Source of the DNA: Catenaria anguillulae PL171
Taxonomy: Eukaryota; Blastocladiomycota; Blastocladiomycetes; Blastocladiales; Catenariaceae
DNA length: 64,000 nt
Direction: 5' to 3'
Assembly: GCA_002102555.1 (NCBI GenBank)
Contig: MCFL01000014.1
Span: forward strand, 310,001 to 374,000
Of the stretch, positions 1 through 9,942 are shown one piece after another. The position numbers and the translations under genes are program-made. The notes beneath the pieces were generated by a model, which searched no databases, had not been told where the DNA came from, and was given only the letters and a program-made list of their open reading frames with translations. Within the stretch, counting starts at the first letter, position 1. Every line of letters begins with the position of its first letter.

Positions 1-431
1 AGTGTTGTGGACAGACAGAGTACTGGGCAAGCGTGTGTGAGTGTGGCCGTGGGCACACGCCAAAAGTAAAGTGAGAGTCTAAGCAAGCAAAGGCTGATTC
101 CAAGCTGAGCAGAGCAGAGCTGAAGCAAGTCGGAAATGAGCTCGAGTGCCTCAAGTTTCAAGCAGAAATTGCATTGACATGGATTATCCCCTACATAGAG
201 TCAATTGTTGCAATTGTTGTTTTTTTCGCTTGACAATAGTAGAAATTCATTTTGCGCCTTTTGCCACGTGTCGTCGTCGTCGTCGTCGTGAGTCGTGACC
301 ATGACCGTGACCGCGTGTGTAGAGTATAAGTGGTGGATCGACGGCCATACTCATGAACATCTATGAATATTTAAGGTACGGTGAAGAGTGATATCGATAA
401 GCATTCCGACTTAAACACACAGCAAACCAAC
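1..431. other. Upstream region of the PSMD5-like gene
   Basis: No open frame with coding character was seen here. It holds a (TCG)n microsatellite at about 271-288 and a TATA-like AGTATAAG near 322-329, roughly 100 bases before the chosen ATG, so it is probably the promoter and 5' leader of the gene starting at 432. Confidence 0.4.
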
Positions 432-2009
432 ATGGTCCACGCAATCGACATGCAAACCGTCTCCCGTGCCGGCGCAAACGTCCACACCCTGTGCGACATT
501 GTCAACCAGCTCCACCGCGACTTGTCCCGACCGGCCAACAACGATCACCAGGATGACCTTGACTCCCTCGACTCTCAAGCCATCGCCTTGACCCTCGAGT
601 CGCTGTGCTACCACCTCAAGGGTGACAGCCAAGTCCGCGCCCGCTCACACGTCGAGCACGCCCTTTCTCTCGACACTCTCTTCTTCTTTCTTGCCACCGA
701 GGACGCTCTTGTCACCACCGCTGCCTGCGACCTCATCCAAGCTTGGATTCACCCGTTCCCGCCTGCACGCCTACTCGAAAACGAAGACTTGCTCATCCAG
801 GGACTCTCCCATCCCAGCTCCAACGTGCGCGTGCTCGTGCTCAGCCAACTCCTCAAGCTGGGTCCAGGCGACTGGACTCGGGACCTCGCGCTTGCAGCCG
901 TCCAATCCATCAACCACGCCTCGGTCCCAGTCTTTGATGCATTCATTCACCTCATCACCAACGAGGACACGGTAACTGCCATGTTTGCAAACAATCCACC
1001 CGTCATTGACTACCTCGCGTCGGATCTGCTGGCGCATCGCACACACGCCTTTCGCGCCATTGAATTGATTGGCCGTCTCGCCCGTCTTTCCCAGCCCGAG
1101 ATGATTCTCCCCAATGCCCGCACACTCTTTTCAACCGTCTTTTCGACGCGCGTCCTCCACAACCCCATGGACTATGCCGTCTTTTGCCAAGTCGCCACCT
1201 CGCTCCTTTCGCCAACGTCCAACAACATGACTGGCAACCCGGCCAATGCGCTCACTCTTCTCACGGACGCGGGCATTCTTTCCACCATTCTCGACCGCAC
1301 CATGTCCCATGAAGATCCCGAGGCCGGCATTTCGCTGTTGCTCAGTGTCATTGCCGTCAACCCAGCCCATCCCCTCGCCGCCCTCATCCTCGACACGGCC
1401 GCCCAATTCATTGCCCAGGGCACTATTGACACGTCAAGTGACCACACCACTGTCCTTGTGCTGGCCACCTTGCGCGCACTCGCAGACTTGCTGCCAACCA
1501 ACGACCCAATCCTCGCACATGCGGGGTTGCTGAAATCGCTCACTGACCTCGTCGCCCTTGTTTGTCAACCACATGCCCTGCCTGCCCTCTTGTACAGCGG
1601 TACCCTGCAATTCCTCTGCGCCACGGGCCCCAAACCTCACGGCCAAGCGCTTGTCACTTCCCTCTTGCACACTTGCACCGACGTACCTCAATCCTGGATT
1701 GCGCTCGCGCTCGCCGCAACCACCCACGCGCAAGAACACGTCCAAGAGGCCGGATTCGCGACATTGGTGGCGGTGGCAAGTACGGAATGGGCATGGCAGG
1801 CGCTGACGCGTGAAGACCGGTTGGCGTTTTTGATGGCACGAGCCACCGGCGAGAGTCCCGAAGTGCGCCGCGTCAAGTACAGTGTGGTGGAGCGGTTGGC
1901 GGCCAAGGTGCAGGATGCAACCATCAGGAGGAAGGTCATTGAGTTTGTCAAGCAGGGCCCGTATTTTACGCCTAGGATCGCTAGTGTTTCTGTGAGTGAA
2001 GCTGTTTGA
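432..2009 (+). CDS. 26S proteasome non-ATPase subunit 5 (PSMD5/S5b/Hsm3-type assembly chaperone)
   Basis: The reading frame gives a 525-residue helical-repeat (ARM/HEAT-like) protein, close to the roughly 500 residues of the PSMD5 family. PSMD5 is a chaperone of proteasome base assembly that binds the Rpt1/Rpt2 ATPase module and is absent from the finished 26S particle. Support is the all-helical leucine-rich repeat pattern, the early segment SNVRVLVLSQLLKLG and the C-terminal block FVKQGPYFTP, which resembles the family's terminal GPY/F motif. The frame is open from 381, but that codon is GTG, so I start at the first ATG (432). No intron is needed. It converges on the isomerase gene 116 bases downstream. 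Another ARM-repeat protein is the alternative. Confidence 0.72.
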   Translation: MVHAIDMQTVSRAGANVHTLCDIVNQLHRDLSRPANNDHQDDLDSLDSQAIALTLESLCYHLKGDSQVRARSHVEHALSLDTLFFFLATEDALVTTAACDLIQAWIHPFPPARLLENEDLLIQGLSHPSSNVRVLVLSQLLKLGPGDWTRDLALAAVQSINHASVPVFDAFIHLITNEDTVTAMFANNPPVIDYLASDLLAHRTHAFRAIELIGRLARLSQPEMILPNARTLFSTVFSTRVLHNPMDYAVFCQVATSLLSPTSNNMTGNPANALTLLTDAGILSTILDRTMSHEDPEAGISLLLSVIAVNPAHPLAALILDTAAQFIAQGTIDTSSDHTTVLVLATLRALADLLPTNDPILAHAGLLKSLTDLVALVCQPHALPALLYSGTLQFLCATGPKPHGQALVTSLLHTCTDVPQSWIALALAATTHAQEHVQEAGFATLVAVASTEWAWQALTREDRLAFLMARATGESPEVRRVKYSVVERLAAKVQDATIRRKVIEFVKQGPYFTPRIASVSVSEAV

Positions 2010-2125
2010 TCGTTGGTTTGTGTATATTGAATGTGCAAGAGCAAGCGTGTACATAAAAGCATCTTTTTGTCTGATTTTTCAACATCATCATCGACGGCAA
2101 CGCCAACCATCAAGTATGGTTTGGT

Positions 2126-3121
2126 TCACATCTTGTGAATCTTGGCCTCTTGGACACACTGGTCCAAGGTACCCGCCTCCAAATGGTCCCACCACGAAAA
2201 CAAAAAGTTTTCGCAAATCAACCGGAACCACGGCGTCAACTTGATCCTGCCTTGCTCTATGCATGTGTTCCCAGCGCATCCATTGTGAGTGAAGCGCACA
2301 TACCCGAAAAAAAAAAGAGAACATGAACAAGAACGTTGCGTACCGGCCTCCTTGAACATTGCCCTCAACTCGTCCCTAGTCACATACTTGACGTCCTTGA
2401 CCTCGTTTTCGCTCGGCTTCATGGGCACCTCGTCCACCTTTCGCGCAACAAAAATGTAATCCACCTCGTGCTCGCCCCACACCTCATCGCTGGGCGCCAA
2501 GTAATGAATCCTCGTCAAATACTTGAGCTCGTCCTTGGTCACACTGGTGATGCCCAACTCATGGTCCAATTTGCGTACTGCCGCCACCTTTGCTCCCTCA
2601 ACTCCCGCCAACTCGTCCTCCTTGGCGAGTGGATGCGAGCAGCACGTGTTTGTCCAGTACCCGGGAAACGTGATCTTTTCGTCGGCACGCTGTTGCAACA
2701 GCAGCCGGTACGAGGCGTCAAACAGGAACACGGAAAACGCTCGGTGCAGCATCCCCTGGTTGATGTTGGTCATGAGATGTGTGTTCTTTTTGGTGTCAAA
2801 GCCGATGACCTTGTCGTTGCCGTCCACCAGAATGCACATTTCTTGCATGAGGCGCACTTGTTCTGGGTCATACCCGTCGAGGGACACGCCGCCCGAGGAA
2901 GAAGAGTCGCCCGTCACGCGGATAGTTTGCGCCGTGGTCGTGGTGGTGGTCGTGGTTGTCGTCGTCATGGTGCGAGCAATGGGCAAGATCGGGCGTGCAG
3001 GGCGGAGGAGGAGATGGGTGGTGGCGGTGGCGGCGGTGACGGGAAAGGAAGAGGAGCGGGTCGAGGAGGCGCAACGGGAGAGCAAGCTTGACGAAAAGAC
3101 ACCAAGGCGGGTGAATAGCAT
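2126..3121 (-). CDS. IDI1: Isopentenyl-diphosphate delta-isomerase (IDI1-like, Nudix fold)
   Basis: Interconverts isopentenyl and dimethylallyl diphosphate, supplying sterol and prenyl synthesis. Two exons are inferred: 3121-2344 and 2256-2126, with an 87-nt intron (donor GTACGC, acceptor ATAG) that itself has no in-frame stop. Family signatures visible are the catalytic-cysteine motif TNTCCSHP, a Nudix-like AAVRKLDHELGI, the metal-binding GEHEVDYI, and the C-terminal KLTPWFRLICENFLF. The first ~50 residues are rich in Ser, Arg and Ala and look like a mitochondrial presequence. A run of 12 threonines follows a second in-frame Met (about residue 51), giving a possible cytosolic form. Most IDI1 proteins are cytosolic or peroxisomal, so targeting is inference. 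Function is near certain. Confidence 0.93.
   Translation of the reverse strand: MLFTRLGVFSSSLLSRCASSTRSSSFPVTAATATTHLLLRPARPILPIARTMTTTTTTTTTTTAQTIRVTGDSSSSGGVSLDGYDPEQVRLMQEMCILVDGNDKVIGFDTKKNTHLMTNINQGMLHRAFSVFLFDASYRLLLQQRADEKITFPGYWTNTCCSHPLAKEDELAGVEGAKVAAVRKLDHELGITSVTKDELKYLTRIHYLAPSDEVWGEHEVDYIFVARKVDEVPMKPSENEVKDVKYVTRDELRAMFKEAGTQRSCSCSLFFFGYVRFTHNGCAGNTCIEQGRIKLTPWFRLICENFLFSWWDHLEAGTLDQCVQEAKIHKM
2936..2965 (-). repeat. Trinucleotide repeat encoding poly-Thr in the isomerase
   Basis: A run of (GTG/GTC/GTT) triplets on the + strand reads as a dozen consecutive threonines in the isomerase linker between the presequence-like region and the enzyme core. Confidence 0.8.
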
Positions 3122-4716
3122 TGCGGGTATTGGTGGGGTGTTGACTCGTTGAGATCGGACGCAGCAGAGAAGAGATGCGGGCAGGTGCGAGACAGCTGTG
3201 GTTCAGTGGACTCTTTGATTCGCAACAGGGGTTAGGGGTTGGTTGAGCCAATGCAAAGGAAGATCGAAAGACTCACCCTAAAATGCCAAAAGGCGGGAAA
3301 TTGCTGCCGATCCAACGTGTTTTTCCGTGATCAACCAGCTGCTTCCCACATGCACAAGAGAAAGCTCAACGGGCCTTGCTTTTTGTCTCGGTCGTGTGGA
3401 CTAGCGCCGTACATAGATAAGCTCACGCCGGGTCGGCTCCCGTCTGCTCTTCGCTGGAGCCCAAAAGCCTCGACCGCCTCCGGCTGGGAATAGTTGCGCC
3501 CCTTACGCGTCGCCAACTATGTATGTACATACGTTTTGCTGGCCGTCAGTCGCTCGGCTTGTCCAAACCATCGTCTCACAACCTGTGCCCGGAACTTCCG
3601 GCATGAAACACCGTCATTGAAGCCCCCATCTCGCGCCGACTTCGCAGTCCTCGTTGGTCGACAAGCCGGGCAATTTCGTTGACGTCGAGCGGATCGATCA
3701 CTCGTTCCCACCAAGATCGATCCTATACCACAACCTCGGTCGTTGGCAGATGTGCTTCGACCTCGCTGAACTGGCGTGTACTTCGTCACTGTGGGGGCCG
3801 GCAGCGACACGTCCGCCGCCGTCTTCCTCAATGCCCTATGGGCTCAAGTGGCGGAATTGACCCGATGAGACCATTCCGTCGGCCAGTACGGTAAATGTTG
3901 ATTGCCAACACTTCCTGCACTCGTTCACGATACCGTGGAACCTGAGACGCTAGCTGAGACATCTTTCAAGTATACTGTACGTTGTTTATCGTGAAGTATG
4001 CATACCAACTCCGCACTTGCGCTGACTCTGAATCACGCTTGCACGCCACAGTGTCTCAAATTCCATGGCCGATTACTACGGCCGACAAGTTCACACGATT
4101 CGTCATTGTCGACTCTCATCAACAACCAGGCCGCACGCCACGCAATAACTCACAACGTCGCACCGACCCAGACCCTGGCCAACGGAGCCGCTTCAGTTGA
4201 GGCACCAAACTCAAGCGACGGACGGTCCGATCCCGGCACGAGCGTTCGTCTCTACACTCATCGGCCATGCCACCCGTCGCATGCGGTAATCGAGCCTGGC
4301 GCCAGCCGTCGTGCGAGTGCAGACGTGGGTCCATTGGCGTTTAGAACACCCCGTGCAAGCACATGTGATTTGTTGAAGGTGACGTAAGACAATTGGGTCC
4401 ATGGCTCTGGTACGTCCGGCTACATCAAAGTGAAACCAACCCGCGCGTGACTCATCCTGCAACTGAATCATTTCCCACAACAGCAACAACCACGGTAGTG
4501 TCGAAGTTCCATCTACCCAAACCGGTCGGTGGCGCCGACGAGGGACCCCTGTTGCACAAAATGCACGGGCGCCAGGCGATTGGCCACGTATGCGGCGCAT
4601 GCAAAGATTCGGCCGTTCGTTGTCCCAGCCACCACGATTTCAGACGAGCTCGTTGCGCTACAAGCCGCTGCACGCGCTGAACAATCTCATCCTGACGCCA
4701 ACCTGGTCTTACGAGG
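3122..4716. other. Gene-poor stretch between the isomerase and Ty3 relics
   Basis: The first ~100 bases are the isomerase promoter and leader. Beyond that only short frames interrupted by stops are present on both strands. I saw no convincing domain. It may hold decayed gag sequence of the retroelement whose protease piece follows, but I could not recognise a capsid or zinc knuckle here. Confidence 0.4.
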
Positions 4717-5229
4717 ATGCGCGCACATCGTCAGCATTTCGCACGGTGGATGGGTCGACGTCCCAAGGTTTCCGGCGAGTGGCGTGGTACGATGGGTGTC
4801 GGGGGCGTGTACGGTCCTGTAGCAGAGGTTGTGGTTGACACCATGCCCTATGCGCTGCTGTTGGGACAGCCCTGGCTGCGCTCGTGGGGCATCAAGCTTG
4901 AATTCTGACGCCCGCACAAAGAAGATGGGTTTAGTCGCGCCTGGCTCACGGTCGGTGACAATCGGGTCGAGGTCCATCCGCGTGGTTGGCGCAAAGGCCT
5001 AGACGCATGCATGGTACTAGCAGACGGCGACCAGCAAGGCCCGGGTCGTGGGCGAGAGCCGATGTTGTTGATTGTGGACCGGGCAAGTGCAAGTTTGATC
5101 AAACGCATTCTCGAGGAACAGAAGTCGAGGTGGTTGGTTGCAGTCGAGTGGAAGAACGAGGTGTTTCTATCCCGGCGGGCTGGCCAGATGCGGCCAAAGA
5201 TGCAGCAGTGGTGGGTCGCTAGTTCGTGA
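4717..5229 (+). pseudogene. Ty3/gypsy-type retropepsin fragment, with in-frame stop
   Basis: One frame contains a block PYALLLGQPWLRSWG, typical of the C-terminal half of Ty3/gypsy and related aspartic proteases (hydrophobic-LLG-xPWL). The frame is broken by a TGA at 4906-4908, after which the same frame continues to 5229. The upstream catalytic D-S/T-G could not be found in frame. No RT domain follows, so this is a fragment of a dead element. Recognition rests on a short motif, so confidence is moderate. Confidence 0.5.
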
Positions 5230-6049
5230 CGGCCAAGGCGTTTGGGGAGCCGGGCGTGTACAAGATGGTGTCGTCACAAGCCGAGTTGTGCTTCGCTCAT
5301 TTTGGGCTGCCAAGGTCCCAGCACAGCACAGCCCAGCCCCAGACGTGCAACACCCAACCACCAAAACCATTGCGAACGGGTACACAGAAACCTTGAACGG
5401 GATTACTGCAAGTGACCGCGAAGCTCTCGTGTGCGACACCATGGGATACATCAAGCGCGAGTCCTTGTCGCTTCGGATCGCCGAGCCTGTCCTCCGCCTT
5501 TCTCTTCCCATGTCATGTACACCAGCCCCAGCGGCATACTCGGAATCAAGTATTGATGGCAAGGACGCCATGTGGATGACGACGTGCTTGATGCCCACAT
5601 TTGCCTGTTTCGGAATCGGGTCGACGGCCAAGGACGTAATCACGGCATCATTGTTGTATGCCGTTTGTTGGTCGATTGCACAGCGTCGTACAAAGGCGAC
5701 AGCAGTGGAGGCAAATAACGCGCATCTCAGCGAGGCCGAGGACAACCGCCACGTGCTCCACCTGCGCATTTTCCAACGAGTGGTCCATGGAGTTGAACCA
5801 AGTACTGCCACCGCCAAGAAAGCGCCTGTGGCCACCCGCACACTCAACTCGAGCGTCGCTTCCGTCTTGCCTGGGCCGTCGCAGCTTGACCTGACCCTTC
5901 TGCCCATGACCGCGACCACCACTGTGCCCGATCCAAACCCTGGCTGCCACATTGCCATGCCATGCCAGCCTACCCAACCCACCTTGTCGCTGTGCCTGCC
6001 ACCACGCGAGCACTAGAAGCAGGGGACGGCCAAGTCGCCCACGTTTCCC
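5230..6049 (+). other. Unrecognised sequence within the Ty3 relic region
   Basis: A 292-codon frame runs across 5138-6016 and overlaps the protease relic in another frame, but it has no ATG at its start, no recognisable domain, and a composition that does not resemble its genic neighbours. The complementary strand has a frame of similar length. I do not call a gene here. Confidence 0.35.
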
Positions 6050-7223
6050 ATGGCGTCGGGGCCGAAGGATGATGTTGTCGCGGTATGGATGGCTTCATTT
6101 CAACCACATGTACTTTCGACCACTCAACTAACCTTTACTACCTGTGATTCGTAAAGGCATACTACAGACAACTTCCCGCCAACGACCCGGACACCGCGCA
6201 GTATCTGTCGCGTGCCATGATATTTGGCCTCAACGCCATCAAGGATTTTGGCATCTCGCTGATTCCTGAATCGCGCGGCATTTGGTTGCGCGCGAGCGCG
6301 GCCGAAATGTTTTTTGAGGACTTGTCGACATTTGCCCACGTTGGGGGTAATGAGGACGAGGTAGATCGGCTGTTGGGCGACGGATTTGCATCTCTTGTCC
6401 AGGCAATCCGACGTGGCTAAGAACATGTGCACGGTTTTCCGGACCGCCTGCAACCAGGAGCTCAAGGACTGGAAGAGAAACATTCTCAGCCCAGCTGCAA
6501 ATGAAGTTTGCGAGGCTGCTCAACTTGCATTCATCAACCATATCACGAAGAGATTGCACACGCTCGATCAGGTGAACAACGCGGCCATTCTTTTATTGAT
6601 TGACCAGCATCGTACGTACCTGTCGCACGTTCTTGATATTCTCATTTACTGACATGCGTAACATGGGCAATATCCACAGAGGTACATGCGTGATGCCATG
6701 GCAGAGGCAAGAGTTGAGTTCGGAAAAAAAAAGGGCGTCAGCTCTGGTTACCCTGCGCCGCGCCCCACTCTGTCTGTCAATGACCGGCGCGATTCTTTCA
6801 CCATGCCCCGCCATGTCCAATATGACAACTTTGCCTACCGACAAGTCTGCTCAACATGCCCATGCCGTTGAGGCCGCAACCGCAAACCATGAAAAACTTG
6901 ATGTGTATCTGGATATGCTAGAGGCAGCGCGCATGCGGCTGCAAGTCGGTGTACTTAACCGACAGGCGATGCGCGTGACAACCCAGCATCTGGGAGCGGG
7001 CCGCAGCGCGTATGATTTGTTTTCGCCGGCAGCATTCGGTGTCGAAGGTTGGGAGTGGCATGAATGGGAGCAGAACGCAGAGACGGCCAACTTGGTGACG
7101 CGCGCGAATGCCATTTGGGAGAAGAAGACTGGGACGATGTTGAGGATGTGGAAGTGTGAAGCTGAGAGCGAGGCCAAACGCAGGGCTGAGCAGGAGGCTA
7201 AGGAGAGGAGGCACATGGAGTAG
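6050..7223 (+). pseudogene. Unknown spliced ORF, probably decayed
   Basis: ATG at 6050 opens 11 codons that splice (intron 6083-6156, GTATGG..AAAG) to a frame running to TAA at 6420, giving a 98-residue helical product. Just before that stop a neighbouring frame takes over with protein-like sequence (KNMCTVFRTACNQELKDW), then a likely intron near 6615-6680 leads to another stretch (YMRDAMAEARVEFG). A third frame from about 6830 ends at 7223 with a charged helix. Continuity therefore needs at least two frame changes. I recognise no family. It sits between Ty3 protease and integrase relics, so it is either a captured host gene or an unrecognised part of the element. Confidence 0.35.
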
Positions 7224-7282
7224 CAGTTAAGGAGGGTGATGATGGCGAAGCGTGCTAAGGAACCGCTCCATGACATCTGAAG

Positions 7283-7531
7283 CGACCGGCCCTCGGTCAA
7301 GTTGGATTATCGCTGGTCGCAACCCCTCACCATCAAGCGAGTGATCCCGTGCGCCGCCGTCGAGCTCGACCTTCCTCAGGGGCTCAAGTCCATCCACCCT
7401 GTGTTCCACGTGTCCAAGGTGCAGCCTTGGGTTGACCCCAATCCCGCCCGATTCCCTGGTCGTGTCCAACCGCCACCGGCCCCCGTGCAAGTCAATGATC
7501 ACGGAGAGTTTGAGGTGCAGGCCGCATGTTG
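7283..7531 (+). pseudogene. Ty3/gypsy integrase C-terminus with start of chromodomain (relic)
   Basis: The frame reads RPSVKLDYRW, then IHPVFHVSKVQPW, then PPPAPVQVNDHGEFEVQ. These are the successive conserved blocks of the integrase C-terminal (GPY/F-like) region of chromoviruses, ending where the chromodomain should begin, but a stop follows after a few residues. There is no upstream integrase core (HHCC or DDE) in frame. It is therefore the truncated 3' end of a pol gene. With the protease piece at 4.7-5.2 kb it marks a decayed Ty3/gypsy insertion. Confidence 0.75.
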
Positions 7532-9942
7532 AATTCGAAGCCGAAGTGCGCCAAGCTATGCATTAAAGTAACATAACAGCATGATGTGCGCTGGCAGCAT
7601 CACGTCTGCAGCACTTGGGAATGACTCCACCGTTCATACCACCTCCAGGGTACAAAGAACCACGGTGTGTAACCGACAAAAGCATTCAGGGGGATAAGGG
7701 CTGCCGCTGCGTGTAAACCGACGCAGCCGCAAAACCAATCATGTTCAAATTCAAAATGGAGGAGAGGAAAAAACCGAGGGGTTGAGATGCAATGACAGAA
7801 TCGGCGGCATGGGAATCATCGAAAAACACAGCCGTTCTACTTCCGAATGCAGCCCACACCATCGTCCCAATCTCCACTTTAGCGCCTCGTCCAACCTGCC
7901 CCCGCCAATCCACGTTCCACCTCGGCCACTTCCGTCCCTGACTCGCATTTCCAGTCCGTCGCACCAACACCGCACCAAACACACGTGAACACCACGCCCA
8001 TATCCGTCAACGCCGTTGCCGTCGCCCGGTCGCCGCCGAATGATGATGATGAGGCAATGCGGAATGGAGCCACTGAAGATCGATGAAAGTCGTAACAAGT
8101 CCGTTCCATTAGCGCACCCTAGCGCCCCATCCCGCCAGCAGGGTCATAGTGTTTCACACGCACAATTTGCACCTGGCCACTCGCTTTCCGCAGAAGTCGA
8201 CAATGCCATGCCGTCATGATCATTGGAAAGCCATCGGGGGCAAACGCACAGCGAGCGCAATCTCCCCCATTTCGAGCAGTTAAGTGACCAGACAAGTGTG
8301 AGGCTCGCACTTTATGCAAAATGCACCAGAGTTGCAACCGCAAACCCATTTCCCAAAAATGGAAAATGGCGTCCAAAGTCGCCTCTGTCCACACTCTACT
8401 GTTCCGTCAACTGAGTACGTGGGCCAACATCCAGCCACCCACCCACCCACCCACGCAAACAGAAGACGGGCATTGAATCATGATCGCCCTCGCCCAACGA
8501 CAATGGCGCAGACGGATTCGCCACGACCCGCCACTGATTTGCGCTACGTACTTGCATGCGCTCAATGTCAATTCCATTGCCCACCGGGTTCTGCAACTCA
8601 TTAGCAATCATGATCCATCCATACGTACGGCCTGTTGTGTGTTCATGGCGCGCGCGCGTGCGCATGCAGAGCCATCCATACGCGCAAGTCGTCAATCGTG
8701 AATCAACCCGCAAAAGTCCATAGGTGCGCAGGTTTCCGTTTCCGGTTTCCCAGATCAGATCAACGACACATTCACACAAGCGTGTTCTGCAAACAGCACA
8801 GCATTGTCCGCAGCCGGTTGGATTTGACTCTCGCGAGGGGGTTCTGCGGGTGGATGACGGCTATTGCTTGATGTTTCGTTTGGAAACTCCATCTGGCCTT
8901 GTCATATACAGGCTTCGATGGTTGAGCTCATCGTGTCTCGTTAATTGTTGTTGTTGGGATGTGGCTGTCTTTTCGGTGCGGACAAATCAAGTGGCAATTT
9001 CACGTGCGATCGGAGGGCCATCCCCAACCGACGTGATGTCACATGCTGGCCAAGGGTTGGTCAAGCCAATCACTGTGCTGCGGCACACTTGGTGATCTGA
9101 ATCATGGTGTGGCAGGCTTCGCATTTAGGAAGGTCTCACTGGTCGGCAGTCGGCACCAATCGATATCGAAGGCCATGCGCCATCGGTGGGATTCGCGCTT
9201 GGCATGAGTGGAAGCGGCGACGGCGGCAACAGGGGCAACGGGCGCGCGGCAGGTTGGCATGGCGAGACCGGCGAGAGCAGAAAGAATGGAAGGTCGAGTA
9301 TAGGTAGGTATTGGTGCAAGGAAATGTGCCACGTCAGCACATCCTTGTGGGGAATTCGAAAGGAAGCGGACTCGGATCCGGATCCGCAAAGCCAAGGCCG
9401 CGACGAATGCGATGACTGATCGATTGTTGGTTGTTGAAGTGAGTGAGACCATTGGCAGTGACGCCCATCGCCGAGTCACATTCACATGGACGCCCAGACT
9501 ACAAATACGGCCAATGCCCCCATTGCAGCTCTCTCTCCTCTCGCTGTGACCACAAATCATCGCATTTCGCATCAAAGGAAATCGCAACGCAATCTGCCTC
9601 AAGCTTCTCCAGCGTCAAACTCAACGCTCGACTTTGCTTGACCCCACTCCATTCTTTCGCTCGACTCGCCTCGACTCTTACAAGGTCTCAACGCCCTCCG
9701 CCCCGGATCCTTCCGCCGTTGCCCATCGCCACCAACGGCTCAAGACTCGGGACTGCCGCATTGTGACCGCCACGCCTGCCTGCCGGCTCTCCAAACTGTT
9801 TTCCAACGGCCTCTTTTCTTCGCACAACGCCTTTCGTGGTAAGCGGACCTACCCCGGCGACTGTCGAAGCCCTTGAATCCTTTCACCAAAGTCCGCTCGT
9901 TTTTACCTACCCCTAAACTCTCTTTTTTGCTGCTCTATCATC
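7532..9942. other. Long intergenic region upstream of INO1
   Basis: About 2.4 kb with only short, non-conserved frames on both strands. A CCCA run lies near 8436-8454. The last ~500 bases, with CT-rich tracts, probably form the promoter and 5' leader of the inositol-3-phosphate synthase gene. I found no RNA gene or transposon end. Confidence 0.45.
9478..9489 (+). promoter_or_regulatory. Candidate inositol-responsive (ICRE/UAS-INO-like) E-box
   Basis: The sequence ATTCACATGG about 460 bases before the INO1 start contains a CACATG core close to the yeast Ino2/Ino4 element (TTTCACATG). One short match in 2.4 kb can easily be chance, so this is only a candidate. Confidence 0.25.

Noticed and set aside
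2336-3091. 251-codon open frame on the + strand
   Set aside because: It is antisense to the isomerase, whose motifs are unmistakable. The frame's Gly/Arg end is the complement of the low-complexity leader.
5138-6016. 292-codon + strand frame
   Set aside because: It has no ATG start, overlaps the protease relic in another frame, contains no recognisable domain, and has a rival frame of similar length on the other strand.
9102-9602. 166-codon - strand frame upstream of INO1
   Set aside because: No domain, no good start context, and it lies in the probable INO1 promoter.
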